A stretch of 20,227 nt of DNA. It comes from Cerioporus squamosus. Its lineage: Eukaryota > Basidiomycota > Agaricomycetes > Polyporales > Polyporaceae. Below are positions 18,874-20,227 of this stretch, in pieces. The first letter of the stretch is position 1. Every line of letters begins with the position of its first letter. The stretch spans positions 1 through 20,227 of the forward strand of contig JABYQS010000504.1 in NCBI GenBank assembly GCA_022592435.1, given 5' to 3'. The notes under the pieces are model-generated. The model made no database searches and was not told the origin of the DNA. It saw only the letters and a program-made list of their open reading frames with translations. Made by a program: the position numbers and the translations under genes.

Positions 18874-20227
18874 ACCCAGTTAAAATTGGCCGGTTCAGCT
18901 CTGGTTCAGCTTGGCCGCTCAGGCCAATATGAAGCAATCGAACCATTGGACAGATGAACCGCACCAATAACTGATATTGAATGCGACTATTACTAGTACT
19001 ACTACACTTACGTAATCATATTGCCCAGTCAAGACTCAGTACTCCTCTGCTAGTAAGTACTAGTTTTCCACCCGTGGCTTTGCCCCGTGGTGCGTGAGCC
19101 TTTGGCTCATCGTTACGTTGCTTCGCCTGCGGCTCAGTGTGCAATAAGTATCTATTTCATTGAAGGGAACTTAGTGAATTCGTTGGCAGTAAGCCCCGTA
19201 GCTGCCCCCGTGAGCCATTGAACACTTCAATGATCATGATTTCACCTAGACCTTGAATGGTTGAGGCAAGCTGAGTAAGTAGGGGGTCGGTATACTTAAT
19301 ACCACTTGGTGAAGGGCGGTCAATGTGGCAGGACTTGCAGAGTTGAAGGGCATTAGAACCCGTCAATGATGCGCACTGTGACCGATTAGTTACTGATCAG
19401 CCGGGGATAAGTAAGTCTGGGTAAGTAAGTACTTGTGATCAACCCATCATAAGTCAGTACATAATAAGGCATGGTTGCTCAAATTTTCTTTGGGCTCCCT
19501 ATCTTTGATCAGGACTCTGCATAACACTTACGGCGTTGACAGCGGGACACCGAGCGGAACTTGGCGTAAGACAGTCCAACTCGGAGGCCTCGCAAGCTTG
19601 GCCCAGCACCCAGAGCGCCTCGCAAGCTCGGCGGCAACAGCGCACATGGCTGCCACGTGGGACCCCCCCCCCCGCTGCGCCATTAGTTATAGATGCCTCG
19701 ACCCACACCCACTCGCTGTCTTATGTACTAGCGGTGTGGATGGCGCAGCAGAAGACAATGCAGTACTTACGATGTCCGGATTCTTTTCGCATGGATTCTT
19801 ACCGTCGCCGCATCTGAGTCCTGCGTCGCATCACGACTTACGAGCACTTACCTCGAGCAGATCACAAGGCCGCGCATACTCACCTTCTCGCAGATGTCAT
19901 TCTACTCGAGTACTAACCGATTGTAAGTGCATAGCACTTCAACCTGTCTTGGAACAGTGACGACATTGAACCGCGGCAGGGACTCACCGGTGGGCTCAGA
20001 GCAAGAGCTAGCCAGAGTCGGCATTGTTGACTCGGCGCAGAGGGAAGCCAGTGGAAAGTCAAACTCAGGGATGGTGGTGGATGGAGGAAAGATTGTGGAG
20101 GATCAATGGATCATGATAGCGACTTATATCAAGTCCTCGGACGTCTTCATGTTCGAAACCCAACCCTGGGAGGCACAGACACGTCAATGAACGCGTCCTG
20201 TTGATGTGTCGTGCAGTCACGAGGTCG
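18874..20227. other. Gene-poor, repeat-like right end
   Basis: I find no recognised gene. Visible items are a GAGCCTTTGGCTC hairpin near 19097, many AAGTAAGTAC-like motifs (19398-19460), a direct repeat CCTCGCAAGCT (about 19587 and 19619), and a run of 11 C (19663-19673). Two minus-strand ORFs look mildly coding-like: 19366-19157 (69 residues, with CKSCHIDRPSPSG) and 20024-19902 (40 residues starting MPTLASSCSEP, with a TATAAG about 110 bases upstream). Neither has a domain I recognise, and both may be relics or first exons of unresolved genes. Confidence 0.35.

Noticed and set aside
18780..18930. tRNA-derived SINE suggested by CTCAGTGGTAGACACC
   Set aside because: The A-box-like stretch is not followed by a proper B-box at the right distance, and no cloverleaf or A-rich tail is visible.
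19079..19125. Helitron 3' end or rRNA fragment suggested by short GC-rich hairpins
   Set aside because: No CTRR terminus follows the hairpins and I could not match the sequence to conserved rRNA segments.
19475..19960. 161-codon plus-strand open frame near the right end
   Set aside because: It contains an 11-C homopolymer and has no splice, signal or domain evidence; it looks like chance in repeat-like DNA.

Overview
The window looks like nuclear DNA of a filamentous basidiomycete, probably an Agaricomycete. Every confident gene is split by short GT-AG introns (mostly 49-77 nt) with recognisable branch sites. GC content is moderate to high, small cysteine-rich secreted proteins are present, and the best-recognised products (KRI1, NFKBIL1-like, YciI-like, PanB/ECM31) match fungal families. 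No bacterial, viral or CRISPR-like organisation is visible.

Layout. 1-1800: poorly conserved DNA with a candidate two-exon ORF (101-425), a pogo/Tc1-type MITE (611-786) with TA target duplication, a palindrome at its right edge, and a decayed spliced gene (888-1547) with an in-frame stop. 1871-2982 (+): NFKBIL1-like protein with an HPD motif. 3792-4160 (+): small secreted protein. 4759-5921 (-): seven-exon coiled-coil protein of unknown function. 7012-7568 (+): YciI-domain protein. 7590-8440: open but unresolved minus-strand sequence. 8974-9279 (+): second cysteine-rich secreted protein. 9597-9668 (-): tRNA-Thr(CGT). 9842-12444 (+): KRI1 ribosome-biogenesis factor in eight exons. 12700-15330 (+): a tandem pair of HMG-box-like genes with duplicated upstream regions. 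The first copy is frameshifted and truncated; the second keeps an HMG-like domain and a Pro-rich tail but has unresolved frame changes. 15507-16859 (-): PanB with a mitochondrial-type leader. 17428-17499 (+): second tRNA-Thr(CGT). 17848-18651 (-): 5'-truncated F-box/LRR-type fragment. 18660-20227: gene-poor repeat-like DNA with a CTATAG cluster.

The genes do not form a pathway or cluster. They are independent housekeeping genes (KRI1, PanB, NFKBIL1-like, tRNAs) mixed with fast-evolving fungal genes (secreted proteins, HMG copies, F-box fragment) and repeat relics. I see no convincing new multi-gene system. The most informative points are the HMG-gene duplication and decay, the MITE, the compensatory base-pair change between the tRNA copies, and the long first intron of panB, which ends in an in-frame alternative start.
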